Below, piece after piece: positions 25,824 to 33,900 of a DNA stretch of 64,000 nucleotides. Source of the stretch: Pontibacter russatus. GTDB taxonomy: Bacteria > Bacteroidota > Bacteroidia > Cytophagales > Hymenobacteraceae. Position numbers and translations under genes: made by a program. The stretch is taken from positions 4,901,850 through 4,965,849 of the forward strand of contig NZ_CP047984.1 of assembly GCF_009931655.1 (NCBI RefSeq). Reading direction: 5' to 3'. The notes beneath the pieces are model-generated. The model was given only the letters and a program-made list of their open reading frames with translations. It did no database searches and was not told the DNA's origin. Every line of letters starts with the position of its first letter. The first letter of the stretch is position 1.

Positions 25824-26168
25824 ATGCCAAGATCAGTCAATGTCGTAGCCGCACGACACAGAAGAAAAAAAGTAATGAAAATGGCCAAAGGTTACTTTGG
25901 CCGTCGCAAAAACGTTTGGACAGTTGCGAAGAACGCAGTTGAAAAAGGTTTAGGCTATGCCTACCTCGACAGAAAAGTGAAGAAGAGAGACTTCAGAGCG
26001 CTCTGGATCCAGCGTATCAACGCGGGTGCCCGTGAGCACGGTCTGTCTTACTCAGCGCTGATGGGCGCCCTGAAGAAGGCGAACATCGACCTGAACCGCA
26101 AGGTGCTTGCCGATCTGGCGATGAACCACCCAGAAGCTTTCAAAAGTATCGTTGAGAAGGTAAAGTAA
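25824..26168 (+). CDS. rplT: 50S ribosomal protein L20
   Basis: 114 residues. The N-terminus (MPRSVNVVAARHRRKKVMKM) and KGYFGRRKNVWTVAK are typical, and the C-terminal globular half has RALWIQRINAGAREHGLSYS. L20 is an early assembly protein of the 50S subunit. In several bacteria it represses this operon by binding its mRNA; the 84 bases between rpmI and rplT, or the infC leader, would be where to look for that, but no structure was proven. A terminator follows. Confidence 0.97.
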   Translation: MPRSVNVVAARHRRKKVMKMAKGYFGRRKNVWTVAKNAVEKGLGYAYLDRKVKKRDFRALWIQRINAGAREHGLSYSALMGALKKANIDLNRKVLADLAMNHPEAFKSIVEKVK

Positions 26169-26192
26169 TTTACCTGCACACATAGATTCAGG

Positions 26193-26223
26193 AAGGCTTA
26201 GCGTGTTGCTAAGCCTTTTTGTT
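26193..26223 (+). terminator. Terminator of the thrS-rplT operon
   Basis: AAGGCTTAGC and GCTAAGCCTT form a 10-bp stem with a five-base loop, followed by TTTTGTTT, 24 bases after the rplT stop. Confidence 0.9.
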
Positions 26224-26585
26224 TATAGTAATATATAGATCAGCGTCAGGACCGTGCAGGCAATCATTTTTTGCGGCTTCCATACCTGGGAAGTCTCCCT
26301 TACTATATAATCCGCTTCTTCAACAGTCATAGGCGCATCAGCCTCGATCTGCTGCGCACACGCCACCGGGAAGCGCCGCTCCGGGAGTTCCGCCTGATTT
26401 TTGCAATCTGCCTTGCGGCTGATAGTACCAACTCATCGTATTGCGGCGGCAAAGGCCGCTGCTGGTATATAGGATTGCCATATAGGCAACGTTTCCTACG
26501 GGACCTTGCTAATACCCTAAAATTCATCTTTTGTTTTTAACAAAGAAGTCAGTCGGCAATAGTATATTTGAAAAATTTTGTGAGT
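26224..26585. other. Intergenic region before alaA
   Basis: No credible gene; open frames on both strands lack family-like sequence. TATATTTG at 26563-26570 fits the -7 box of Bacteroidota promoters, but no -33 TTTG sits at the right distance, and the start of transcription would be only about ten bases before the alaA ATG. Confidence 0.5.
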
Positions 26586-27854
26586 ATGATAGAGCGAAGC
26601 GATAGGCTCCGGAACGTCACGTACGAACTGCGCGGGCCGGTATATGAGAAGTCGAAAGAACTTGAGCGGAAGGGGTTTTCCGTCACCAACCTTAACATAG
26701 GCAACCCGGCGCCTTTCGGTTTCAACGCACCGGCCGAAGTGATTCAGCACATGGCGCAGAACCTTGTCAATGCACAGGGCTATTCAGACCACAGAGGACT
26801 TTTGAGCGCCCGCGAGGCGGTAAAACGCTACTACGAGAGAATCGGGCTGCAGGACATAAATGCCGATGATGTGTTTCTGGGCAACGGTTTGAGCGAACTG
26901 ATCATGCACTCGGTGCAGGCGCTGCTGAACGACGGCGACGAGATGCTGATACCTTCGCCGGACTACCCGCTCTGGACGGCTGCCGTTTCATTTTCAGGGG
27001 GCAAACCGGTGCATTATATATGCGACGAGTCGTCGGACTGGTTCCCGGATATAGCCGACATCAGGAGCAAGATAACGCGCAGGACCAAGGCCATCGTGCT
27101 CATCAACCCCAACAACCCCACGGGTGCCGTTTATTCCAAAGAGCTGCTGCAGGAGATTGTGAAGGTGGCGGAGGAGCACAACCTGATCATTTTCTCTGAT
27201 GAGATATATGACAAAATCCTGTACGATGGAACAGTGCATACCCCCACGGCGCTTTTGACTGACTCGGTGCTGTGCATCACGATGAGCGGCCTGTCCAAAA
27301 ACTACCTGGCGGCTGGCTTCCGGGCAGGCTGGATGCTGCTGAGCGGTGCCAAAGCCAAGGCAGCGGATTATATAGACGGGCTGAACACGCTGGCCAGTTT
27401 GCGCGTGTGCAGCAATGTGCCGGCGCAGTACGCCATACAGGTGGCCCTGGAGGGTACACCCTCCGTCCGGGATCTGGTGCTCCCCGCAGGCCGTTTAGGA
27501 CAGCAGCGGGCCTTGTGCCACGAGAAACTGACTGCCATACCAGGCATCTCCTGCGTGAAACCCATGGGCGCCTTTTATATGTTCCCGAGGATAGACGCCA
27601 AAAAATTCGCCATCCACAACGACCAGCAGTTCGTGATTGACCTGCTGGCGGCGCAGCACATCTTCGTGGTGCAGGGGAGCGGCTTTAACTGGCACCAGCC
27701 CGACCATTTCCGGATCGTGTACCTGCCGCCGGTGGAGGTGCTGGACGAGACACTGGACAAGTTTGCGCGCTTTTTGGAAACCTACAGGCAGTCGCCCAGA
27801 GCAGCAAAAAAGAATAACGCGGCGCTCTCCCTGTCCAACCAAGTACTGGATTAG
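26586..27854 (+). CDS. alaA: Alanine-type aminotransferase, class I
   Basis: 422 residues; PLP-dependent fold-type I enzyme. It follows E. coli AlaA closely: NLNIGNPAPFGF, AQGYSDHRGLLSAREAV, DVFLGNGLSELI, PSPDYPLWTAAVS, CDESSDWFPD, INPNNPTGAVYSKELL, SDEIYDKILYD, and the PLP lysine in GLSKNYLAAGFRAGWM. AlaA makes alanine from pyruvate with glutamate as donor. The ATG at 26586 (MIERSDRL) is preferred over TTG at 26568, because the extra six residues are not conserved. A short C-terminal extension after residue 400 (SPRAAKKNNAALS) is lineage-specific. It stands alone. Confidence 0.93.
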   Translation: MIERSDRLRNVTYELRGPVYEKSKELERKGFSVTNLNIGNPAPFGFNAPAEVIQHMAQNLVNAQGYSDHRGLLSAREAVKRYYERIGLQDINADDVFLGNGLSELIMHSVQALLNDGDEMLIPSPDYPLWTAAVSFSGGKPVHYICDESSDWFPDIADIRSKITRRTKAIVLINPNNPTGAVYSKELLQEIVKVAEEHNLIIFSDEIYDKILYDGTVHTPTALLTDSVLCITMSGLSKNYLAAGFRAGWMLLSGAKAKAADYIDGLNTLASLRVCSNVPAQYAIQVALEGTPSVRDLVLPAGRLGQQRALCHEKLTAIPGISCVKPMGAFYMFPRIDAKKFAIHNDQQFVIDLLAAQHIFVVQGSGFNWHQPDHFRIVYLPPVEVLDETLDKFARFLETYRQSPRAAKKNNAALSLSNQVLD

Positions 27855-27866
27855 CAGTTTTAATCA

Positions 27867-27926
27867 TCCCTATATATAAGAAGGCCGCTGCAGACAATAC
27901 TGCAGCGGCCTTCTTATATATAGGGA
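27867..27926. terminator. 60-base palindrome after alaA
   Basis: Two exact 27-base arms around a six-base loop (ACAATA). The inner part is GC-rich (GAAGGCCGCTGCAG) and the outer part is TCCCTATATATAAG and its complement. It can end transcription from alaA. Like the pfkB/fbaA palindrome, it is unusually long and carries TATATA in both arms. Confidence 0.85.
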
Positions 27927-27939
27927 GCAGTTGTAATTC

Positions 27940-28170
27940 GTAACTCGTAATTCCTAAATGGTGTGTTCTGCTCTTTCAGGTAGTCCACCAGCGGCTGGAT
28001 GTAGGCGACATGGCGCGATTACTCAACTCTTCGCCGGTTTTCACTTTCAGCATTTGGCGCCAATCGGCGGAGGCACCCGGTTTACGATGTCGCGCAGCAA
28101 ATCGCCCGCTACCTTCTTGCTAAGGCGGTGGTAAGGCCGGTCATGGTGATGTTTTTCATCGGTGGGTTCT
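27940..28170 (-). pseudogene. C-terminal relic of an M2-family peptidase
   Basis: On the minus strand a stretch reads LAKKVAGDLLRDIVNRVP, then in another frame ADWRQMLKVKTGEELSNRAM, then in a third YIQPLVDYLKEQN. Together these match, from memory, the C-terminus of M2 (angiotensin-converting-enzyme-like) dipeptidyl carboxypeptidases of Bacteroidota, which end with WRQLLKEKTGEDLSxxAM and YFxPLxxYLxEQN. At least two frame changes are needed and the rest of the gene is absent. No catalytic motif survives, so it has no function. Limits are approximate. Confidence 0.5.
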
Positions 28171-28324
28171 ATATGTGAATGGAGGTTTTTGAGCCAAGTT
28201 CAAACTGCTGCGCACGCATTTTATATATGCTTAACTGGTTTACAATCAGTAAAGTTATCTATATATTGCTGTAGTTTATATTGAAGTAAACAGTGCAAAA
28301 TCGGATGTGAGCTTGTTCTGAAAA
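28171..28324. other. A/T-rich spacer before rmuC stop
   Basis: Nothing recognised apart from TATATA tracts; it lies between the peptidase relic and the end of rmuC. Confidence 0.4.
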
Positions 28325-29659
28325 CTAACGCAGCTCCTCTGGCCGTTCCGTCAGTTGCGCCTCCTGCAGCAGGTTGTCATCCAGGGTTTTGCTTGTCTTG
28401 GCGCCTAGCTCCTTCAGAATCTCCACACGCCGGATGAGGTTCCCTTTGCCCTCGGTAAGTTTGTTCATGGCGGCATTGTAGGAACTCTGGCTGTTTTCGA
28501 GGTGCTTGCCGATTGTCTTCAGATCCTCCACAAAGCCTACAAATTTGTCGTAGAGCCTGCCGCTTTCTTCGGCTATGCGGAGCACATTGCGCTTCTGGTC
28601 TTCCTGCCGCCACACGCCTGCCACTGTGCGCAGCGTGGCCAGCAGGGTAGAGGTGGTGACCAGCACAATGTTGCGGTCGAAAGCGTCGGTGAACAAATCG
28701 TGGTCGTGCTGGAGGGCCAGGCTGAATGCTGGTTCGATGGGGATATACATCAGCACGAAATCGGGGGAGTTGATGCCGGCGAGGCGGTGGTAGTTTTTGC
28801 GCCCTAAATCAGAAAAGTGCGTCCGCACCGAGTTGATATGGCTGCGCAGGTACACTTCCTGCTGGTGGTCGTCCTCGCAGCTGCAGTAGGCCTCGTATGC
28901 TACCAATGACATTTTAGAGTCGATGATGAGGTGCTTGCCGTCGGGCAGGCGCACGATTACATCGGGGCGGTATATCCTGCTCTCGTCGTTCTGGCGCACT
29001 TCCTCGCGCTCGTAATGCACGCCCTTCCGCAGCCCTGACTTTTCCAGCAGGCTCTCCAGCAGGTACTCGCCCCAGTTGCCCTGCGTCTTGCTTTCGCCTT
29101 TCAGGGCGCGGGTCAGGTTCAGGGCGTCCTGGCTCATCTGCTGGTTCAGCGAGGCCAGTTGCGTGATTTGTTCTTTTAGGGAGATGCTGTCCTTCAGGCT
29201 CTTTTCGTAGGTTTGATCAACCTTTGCTTCAAACTCTTTAATGCGCTCTTTCAGCGGCGAGAGGATGCGCTCCAGGTTTTCGGAGGAGGCTTTGTGGAAG
29301 TGCTCGGCATTCGTCATCAGCACCTGGTTGGAGATGCTTTGGAACTGCTGCAGGAATTTCTCGCGCAGCTGCTCCAGTTCCCGGCCCTGTTCCTGCAGGC
29401 GAAGCTTCAGGTGGTCGTAGTCGGTTTCGGTTTTGGTAAGGGCGTTGGTCAGTTCCAGGGTTTCGGTCTGGGCCTCGCGCAGCAGTGCCTTCAGCTGCTC
29501 CGACTCCTCCTGCCGCTGCTTTGCCTGCCCCTCCAGTACGCCCTGCGTCACGGCGGCCTGATTTGCCAGTTGTTGCAGGGCGTTCAGCTTGCCTTTCAAC
29601 GCCAGATAAGCCACCACCAGCCCGGCTAAAAATGCCGCTATTCCTACCAGTATCTCCAT
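28325..29659 (-). CDS. rmuC: DNA recombination protein RmuC
   Basis: 444 residues. An N-terminal membrane anchor (IAAFLAGLVVAYLAL) is followed by about 180 residues of coiled coil rich in Gln, Glu and Leu. The C-terminal half is the RmuC domain: NWGEYLLESLLEKSGLRKG, the nuclease-like PDVIVRLPDGKHLIIDSK, DFVLMYIPIEPAF, and VLVTTSTLLATLRTVAGVW. The fold belongs to the PD-(D/E)XK group and the D...DSK residues are kept. Known RmuC proteins limit recombination between short inverted repeats and act in DNA quality control. It stands alone with a long spacer on its upstream side. Confidence 0.93.
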   Translation of the reverse strand: MEILVGIAAFLAGLVVAYLALKGKLNALQQLANQAAVTQGVLEGQAKQRQEESEQLKALLREAQTETLELTNALTKTETDYDHLKLRLQEQGRELEQLREKFLQQFQSISNQVLMTNAEHFHKASSENLERILSPLKERIKEFEAKVDQTYEKSLKDSISLKEQITQLASLNQQMSQDALNLTRALKGESKTQGNWGEYLLESLLEKSGLRKGVHYEREEVRQNDESRIYRPDVIVRLPDGKHLIIDSKMSLVAYEAYCSCEDDHQQEVYLRSHINSVRTHFSDLGRKNYHRLAGINSPDFVLMYIPIEPAFSLALQHDHDLFTDAFDRNIVLVTTSTLLATLRTVAGVWRQEDQKRNVLRIAEESGRLYDKFVGFVEDLKTIGKHLENSQSSYNAAMNKLTEGKGNLIRRVEILKELGAKTSKTLDDNLLQEAQLTERPEELR

Positions 29660-29996
29660 GAGGTAAAGATAGAGCTTTTTAGCACATGCTGTTCATGAAT
29701 TACTAATGAAATTAGTTTAACAGTATGCTGCCCTGACCACCAGAAAACTTCACTGCTGCAAGAATGGATGAGTAAAACTGAGATTGCAGCCAAAGCAATG
29801 GTCTGGCAGTTCTTTCATATATAGGGTATATATGAAAAACCAATCCATTTTATATATAACTCGATTTCTGGTCTATAAAATGGGTTGGTTTTGATGGCAA
29901 AAGCTAGCTCTTTATTGATCGGGGGTTCAGGAGGAATTGTTTTACAGCATTGCAGGCTGGTGGTGGAAGGAACTACTGAACCAGGCGCAATAATAC
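29660..29996. other. Intergenic region with long hairpin
   Basis: No gene seen. It holds an inverted repeat at 29836-29892 and several TATATA tracts between rmuC and the histidine phosphatase gene. Confidence 0.55.
29836..29892. repeat. Inverted repeat with 18-19-base arms
   Basis: AAAACCAATCCATTTTATA and TATAAAATGGGTTGGTTTT pair with one mismatch around a loop of about 19 bases. The downstream gene on the minus strand is rmuC, whose promoter region it may touch. Confidence 0.65.
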
Positions 29997-30833
29997 CTAT
30001 CCTCCTGTATGCAGGGATATAGGATTATTCCCCTCTTTCTTCGGCTCGAGCTTCACCAGCACGGTGGTGGCAAAGTAGCCGGAGCCGCCGTCTTTCACCA
30101 CGCGCCAGCCCATCTCTTCCAGGTCCTGCTTGATGTAGCGGTTGAGGAAGCCGTGCGCCACCAGCACCACTTTCGGTTTTTCCTCCGTGGCTTCTGCAAG
30201 CAACTCCGCAGCTTTTTCGGCGCGCGCTTTGGCCTCTGCAAATGTTTCAATGTCTTGTTCACCGAGCCCCAGCATCCACCGGAGACGTGCTGACGCAGTC
30301 CAAAGCTTGATCGGCAGCTTAAAGTTGAAATTGCGCCTGTTGATGCGGGTTTCAAATTCCCGGAAGTCCGGGGATACCGTCATGTCCGTTGAGTCGCCGA
30401 AAAGATAACGTGCGGTGGCCGTTGCCCGGGCAATGGAACTGGTGAAGATGGCCACCTCCTCCGGGCGCTCTATCTCAAAAAAGGGCTTGTCCGGCACCAC
30501 AATCCCGACGCTGTCGTATTTGGTGACATACTGGCGCGCCTCCTCGAAGGAGAATTTCCCTGTTTTGGCAATGTCTGGCTCGCCGTGGCGCACCAGTGCA
30601 ATCTGGCGCAGGTTGCTGTAATCCGGCACCACCTCATCTTCCGGTAATATGAAGCGTGTTTCTTTGGCTACAGGTATGCCGTTGGCAGTAACAACGTCCG
30701 CGTTAGCGGTAATGGTCCTGTACTTTTGTGCAATGCGTTCTATTGTCTGCTTGATGGGGCTTTTCTGCTGTGCGTGGGAGGGGAATGTGTTTAAAATTGC
30801 AAATAGGGATGTAGCAAGGAATAATGACTTCAT
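29997..30833 (-). CDS. Exported histidine phosphatase family protein
   Basis: 278 residues with a signal peptide ending at FPSHAQ. The phosphoglycerate-mutase-like fold is shown by LVRHGEP (R82, H83 with the phospho-acceptor histidine), ERPEEVAIFTSSIARATATA with the second arginine, and VLVAHGFLNRYI with the second catalytic histidine. The first 70 residues after the signal are an extension that is not typical of the cytoplasmic mutases. It probably removes phosphate from small molecules in the periplasm; the substrate is unknown. It is on the same strand as the next gene upstream but separated from it by a 250-base gap with a hairpin. Confidence 0.85.
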   Translation of the reverse strand: MKSLFLATSLFAILNTFPSHAQQKSPIKQTIERIAQKYRTITANADVVTANGIPVAKETRFILPEDEVVPDYSNLRQIALVRHGEPDIAKTGKFSFEEARQYVTKYDSVGIVVPDKPFFEIERPEEVAIFTSSIARATATARYLFGDSTDMTVSPDFREFETRINRRNFNFKLPIKLWTASARLRWMLGLGEQDIETFAEAKARAEKAAELLAEATEEKPKVVLVAHGFLNRYIKQDLEEMGWRVVKDGGSGYFATTVLVKLEPKKEGNNPISLHTGG

Positions 30834-31024
30834 ATATAAAACTACTTTTCAGCGACAAGGAGGGTTTCGTATTGAATCCAAGTTCATTATAAACCACTTT
30901 CATGCCAACTTTTAGTGCAATTTATATAGTCACTTCCCTGCCCAACGGTCCCGCTGGTACGGATTTAAATATAGTGTGTATGGAGGTGGGGTGAGGTAGG
31001 GGCCTGTACGGGTACTATGAAAGC

Positions 31025-31061
31025 ACAGCGGCTCTGCCCAAGTACCAGGCAGAGCCGCTGT
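31025..31061. terminator. Terminator after the S1/P1-like gene
   Basis: ACAGCGGCTCTGCC and GGCAGAGCCGCTGT form a perfect 14-bp stem around a nine-base loop. It lies just past the stop of the minus-strand gene that ends at 31087. Confidence 0.8.
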
Positions 31062-31086
31062 CTTTTGCCATAGCGTACGCTATGGC

Positions 31087-32079
31087 TTATTCCCCTGCTT
31101 TGCCTTTTGCTGCCACCACCATGTCTTTCTCAAACAGCTCACCTTTCCGGAAGGCCTTTTTCTCCTGCTTCAGCTGCTTTCTCTCAGCTTTGGTGAGTGG
31201 CTCGAACATCAGCTTGTCCATATCTGGTTTCCCGCCGTCAACCCAGGCGGTGTACCAGAAATTGGCCACCTGCCGGGCGGCGGCATTCATCTGCTGTTCC
31301 ACCATCGTGCCGGTTTTCTGCTGGTACGCTTCCGCGAAGGCATCGGAATAGTACTGGCGCATTTTGCCGTTGCGCTCCACCTGGTCAAACTTGGTTTCAG
31401 CGGTGAAATTTTTGCTGACCTCCAGTTCGTCGCTCAGTGTCTGCGGAATGAGGGAATAGGTGTGCCGCACCACCTGCCATATCTGCTTCTCTGTGTTAGG
31501 GATATAGTCGGCCTTTTCACCTTTCAGTTTATATGTATGGGCGAACAGTTCCGGCAGCTTCGACTCCCAGAGGCTGTGCATGCCTTTCTGTGCCGTCAGT
31601 TGTCCGTCGTAGTTCACGGTCGTGTGCAGCGGCACGTGTGCATCGGCGATATAATGGCCCAAATCAGCGGAGTAGAACAGGATGCTGTCTGCGTTCTTTT
31701 GCCTGAAGGCATTAGTCAGGCGCTCCTGCATCACCACCACGTGCCAGGGCACGATGCAATATTTCAGCAGCGTGTCGGCGGTGTACCGGGCGGCGGCGGC
31801 TTCCCAGGCCTTGGGCATGGTGTTCACCGCCTCTTCCCCATACATATCTATGTCGATGTAGTGGCGGGGCGCTTCTGCCGGGTCGTCGTTGCGTCGCTCG
31901 TCCGGTCGCACGGACTTTGAGACGAGGTAATTCTGGTGCTTGAAGTAAAAGCCCTGCAGCTGCTTCGGCAGGTTATATATAGCCAGCTGGTGAATGAGCT
32001 TGTGGCCGAAAAATCCCCATCCGTAGGAGAGGGCGCTGCAAAACAGAAAGGCGGCAGCGAGAAGCAAAATGCGTTTCAT
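31087..32079 (-). CDS. Zinc-dependent S1/P1 nuclease or phospholipase C-like protein
   Basis: 330 residues. A signal peptide (ILLLAAAFLFCSALSYG) is followed directly by WGFFGHKLIHQLA; in this superfamily the mature N-terminal tryptophan and following histidine bind zinc. Further zinc-ligand candidates are in PRHYIDIDMYG, DLGHYIADAHVPLHTT and HSLWESKLPE. The spacing fits the phospholipase C / S1-P1 nuclease fold, which cleaves phosphodiesters outside the cytoplasm. The C-terminus is a lysine-rich tail. Whether nucleic acid or phospholipid is the substrate cannot be told. I use ATG at 32079 (MKRILLL); an earlier ATG at 32106 would add nine residues before the signal. Confidence 0.8.
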   Translation of the reverse strand: MKRILLLAAAFLFCSALSYGWGFFGHKLIHQLAIYNLPKQLQGFYFKHQNYLVSKSVRPDERRNDDPAEAPRHYIDIDMYGEEAVNTMPKAWEAAAARYTADTLLKYCIVPWHVVVMQERLTNAFRQKNADSILFYSADLGHYIADAHVPLHTTVNYDGQLTAQKGMHSLWESKLPELFAHTYKLKGEKADYIPNTEKQIWQVVRHTYSLIPQTLSDELEVSKNFTAETKFDQVERNGKMRQYYSDAFAEAYQQKTGTMVEQQMNAAARQVANFWYTAWVDGGKPDMDKLMFEPLTKAERKQLKQEKKAFRKGELFEKDMVVAAKGKAGE

Positions 32080-32307
32080 ATAAGGGTATGTATAAATCAG
32101 GTGCAAATTAGTGCATCCGCTCCAAAATCAGGCAAATGCGATGCTAAAGTAATCAGGCCAAGGAAACGGCCGATGAGCAATATAATTCTGTGACAGCCTG
32201 ATTACTCCTGACATCAGCAGGGCCATATATAGCAGGTTGTTTCAGCCTTTACTTTATATATGGCTTGTGCAAAATTGATATATAACGTTATACCGGTTAA
32301 TAACGCC

Positions 32308-33687
32308 TTACCTAATCAGGCTTACTTTAAACCTGCGGCCCTTGATTTTGCCGTTGCCCAGGCTGTCGATGGCGGTGTGAACAGCTGCGGCGGGCACGGC
32401 TACAAAGCTCTGCCGGTCCTGCACTTCTATCTTCCCGATTTCGGTGGACTTTAAATTTGTTTCAGCCAGCAGTGCGCCTACAATGTCTTTGGGGCTGAGC
32501 TTGTCTTTGCGGCCCCCGCTGATATGGATGGTCGCAAAGGCGGCTGTTTCTGACCCTGATTTCTTCGCAGCATCTTTTTGTAAGGCATCGGTTTTAAGCC
32601 ACTCGTCCATCTGCAGCAAATCCCATTCGCGCAGCTTCTGTTCATCGCGGGGGGTGACGAGGGTATATACCGTGCCGCTTTTGCCTGCCCGGCCGGTGCG
32701 CCCGCTGCGGTGCAGGTAGGCCGCCGCATCGATGGGGAGTTCATAATGGATGATGTGCCGCAGCGCCGCTATATCAAGGCCGCGCGCGGCGATGTCGGTT
32801 GCTACCAGTACCTGCGTGGTGCCGTTCCGGAAAAGTGTCATGGCCTTGTCGCGGTCGGGCTGTTCCATGCCGCCGTGCAGCGCCCTGGCCACCAGCCCCT
32901 GTGCCTGCAGCAAATCTGTGAGTTCGTCCGCATCGGCGCGTGTGGTCACAAACACCACGGTGCCCGCGGCCGCGATGCTTTGAAGGAGACTCAGCACCGC
33001 CTCCTGCCGCTGGGTGTGCTCTACCTTTATGCCCACCAGCTTCACCTGGTCCGGGATGGTGGTGGCGGTGGCTTTCACGAACTGCGGGTTCTGAAGCGAC
33101 GAAGCTATCAGTTGTTTTACACCTTCCGGTATGGTGGCTGAGAAAAGAATCGTCTGGCGCGACCGGGGGAGAGCGGCCACCACCTGGTCCACTTCTTCCT
33201 CAAAGCCCATCTCCAGCAGCTTATCTGCCTCATCCAAAATAAGTTGTTTTGCGAAGCTTAAATTTAAGGTTCTGCGGTTCAGGTGGTCGGTGAGGCGGCC
33301 GGGCGTGCCCACCAGCACCTGCGGCGGGTGCGCTAGCGACGCGCGCTCCTGCGAAAAGGCATGGCCCCCGTAAAAGGCACTGACCTTCAGGCTTTCTATA
33401 TGCTTCCCTAATTGTTTCAGTTCCTGCCGCACCTGCACGGCCAGCTCCCGGGTGGGTACCAGCACCAGCGCCTGCACCTGCTGCAGTCCGGGGTTCAGGC
33501 GGTGCAGTAGCGGAAGCCCAAAGGCAGCTGTTTTTCCGCTGCCGGTTTCTGCCTGTCCTGCCACGTCCTGCCCCTGCAACAGCAACGGTATGGCACTGGC
33601 CTGGATGGGGGTTGGCGTCGTGAACTGTAGTTCCTGCAGGCTTTTCAGCAGCTCCGGCTTGAGTTGCAGGTCTTGGAATGAGGTCAT
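32308..33687 (-). CDS. dbpA: ATP-dependent RNA helicase DbpA
   Basis: 459 residues. DEAD-box motifs in order: Q motif (FTTPTPIQASAIP), Walker A AETGSGKT, PTRELAVQ, TPGRL, DEAD in LDEADKLLEMG, SAT, VATDIAARGLDI and HRSGRTGRAG. The final 75 residues form the DbpA RNA-binding domain (KLSPKDIVGALLAETN, IEVQDRQSFVAVP, GRRFKVSLIR), which targets the enzyme to hairpin 92 of 23S rRNA during large-subunit assembly. This C-terminal domain separates it from RhlE and CshA types. It is a single gene on the minus strand. Confidence 0.94.
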   Translation of the reverse strand: MTSFQDLQLKPELLKSLQELQFTTPTPIQASAIPLLLQGQDVAGQAETGSGKTAAFGLPLLHRLNPGLQQVQALVLVPTRELAVQVRQELKQLGKHIESLKVSAFYGGHAFSQERASLAHPPQVLVGTPGRLTDHLNRRTLNLSFAKQLILDEADKLLEMGFEEEVDQVVAALPRSRQTILFSATIPEGVKQLIASSLQNPQFVKATATTIPDQVKLVGIKVEHTQRQEAVLSLLQSIAAAGTVVFVTTRADADELTDLLQAQGLVARALHGGMEQPDRDKAMTLFRNGTTQVLVATDIAARGLDIAALRHIIHYELPIDAAAYLHRSGRTGRAGKSGTVYTLVTPRDEQKLREWDLLQMDEWLKTDALQKDAAKKSGSETAAFATIHISGGRKDKLSPKDIVGALLAETNLKSTEIGKIEVQDRQSFVAVPAAAVHTAIDSLGNGKIKGRRFKVSLIR

Positions 33688-33851
33688 GGTCTATATATAA
33701 ACCGTAAAGGTAGGAATTTTCAACTGCCCGCGCTTCAATAGCTGGCATGGGGCGAAGCGATATATAAGGCAGCCTCTGTTGCTTTCCGGTTTATGGATTG
33801 ACTGCTCAGCCCGCTGTGTTGGCCTTGGCGCCTATATACCTATATAGAAAA

Positions 33852-33876
33852 CGGCCCGGCACCAGATGCCGGGCCG
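33852..33876. terminator. Terminator of the outer-membrane barrel gene
   Basis: CGGCCCGGCA and TGCCGGGCCG form a 10-bp stem around CCAGA. On the minus strand it is followed by GTTTTC. It lies 25 bases past the stop of the barrel gene. Confidence 0.8.
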
Positions 33877-33900
33877 CCTGCCCTGATTTATATATATAAT

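Noticed and set aside
26271..26540. Possible small gene between rplT and alaA
   Set aside because: Arginine-rich translation with no similarity I recognise and no ribosome site; the opposite frame is equally poor.
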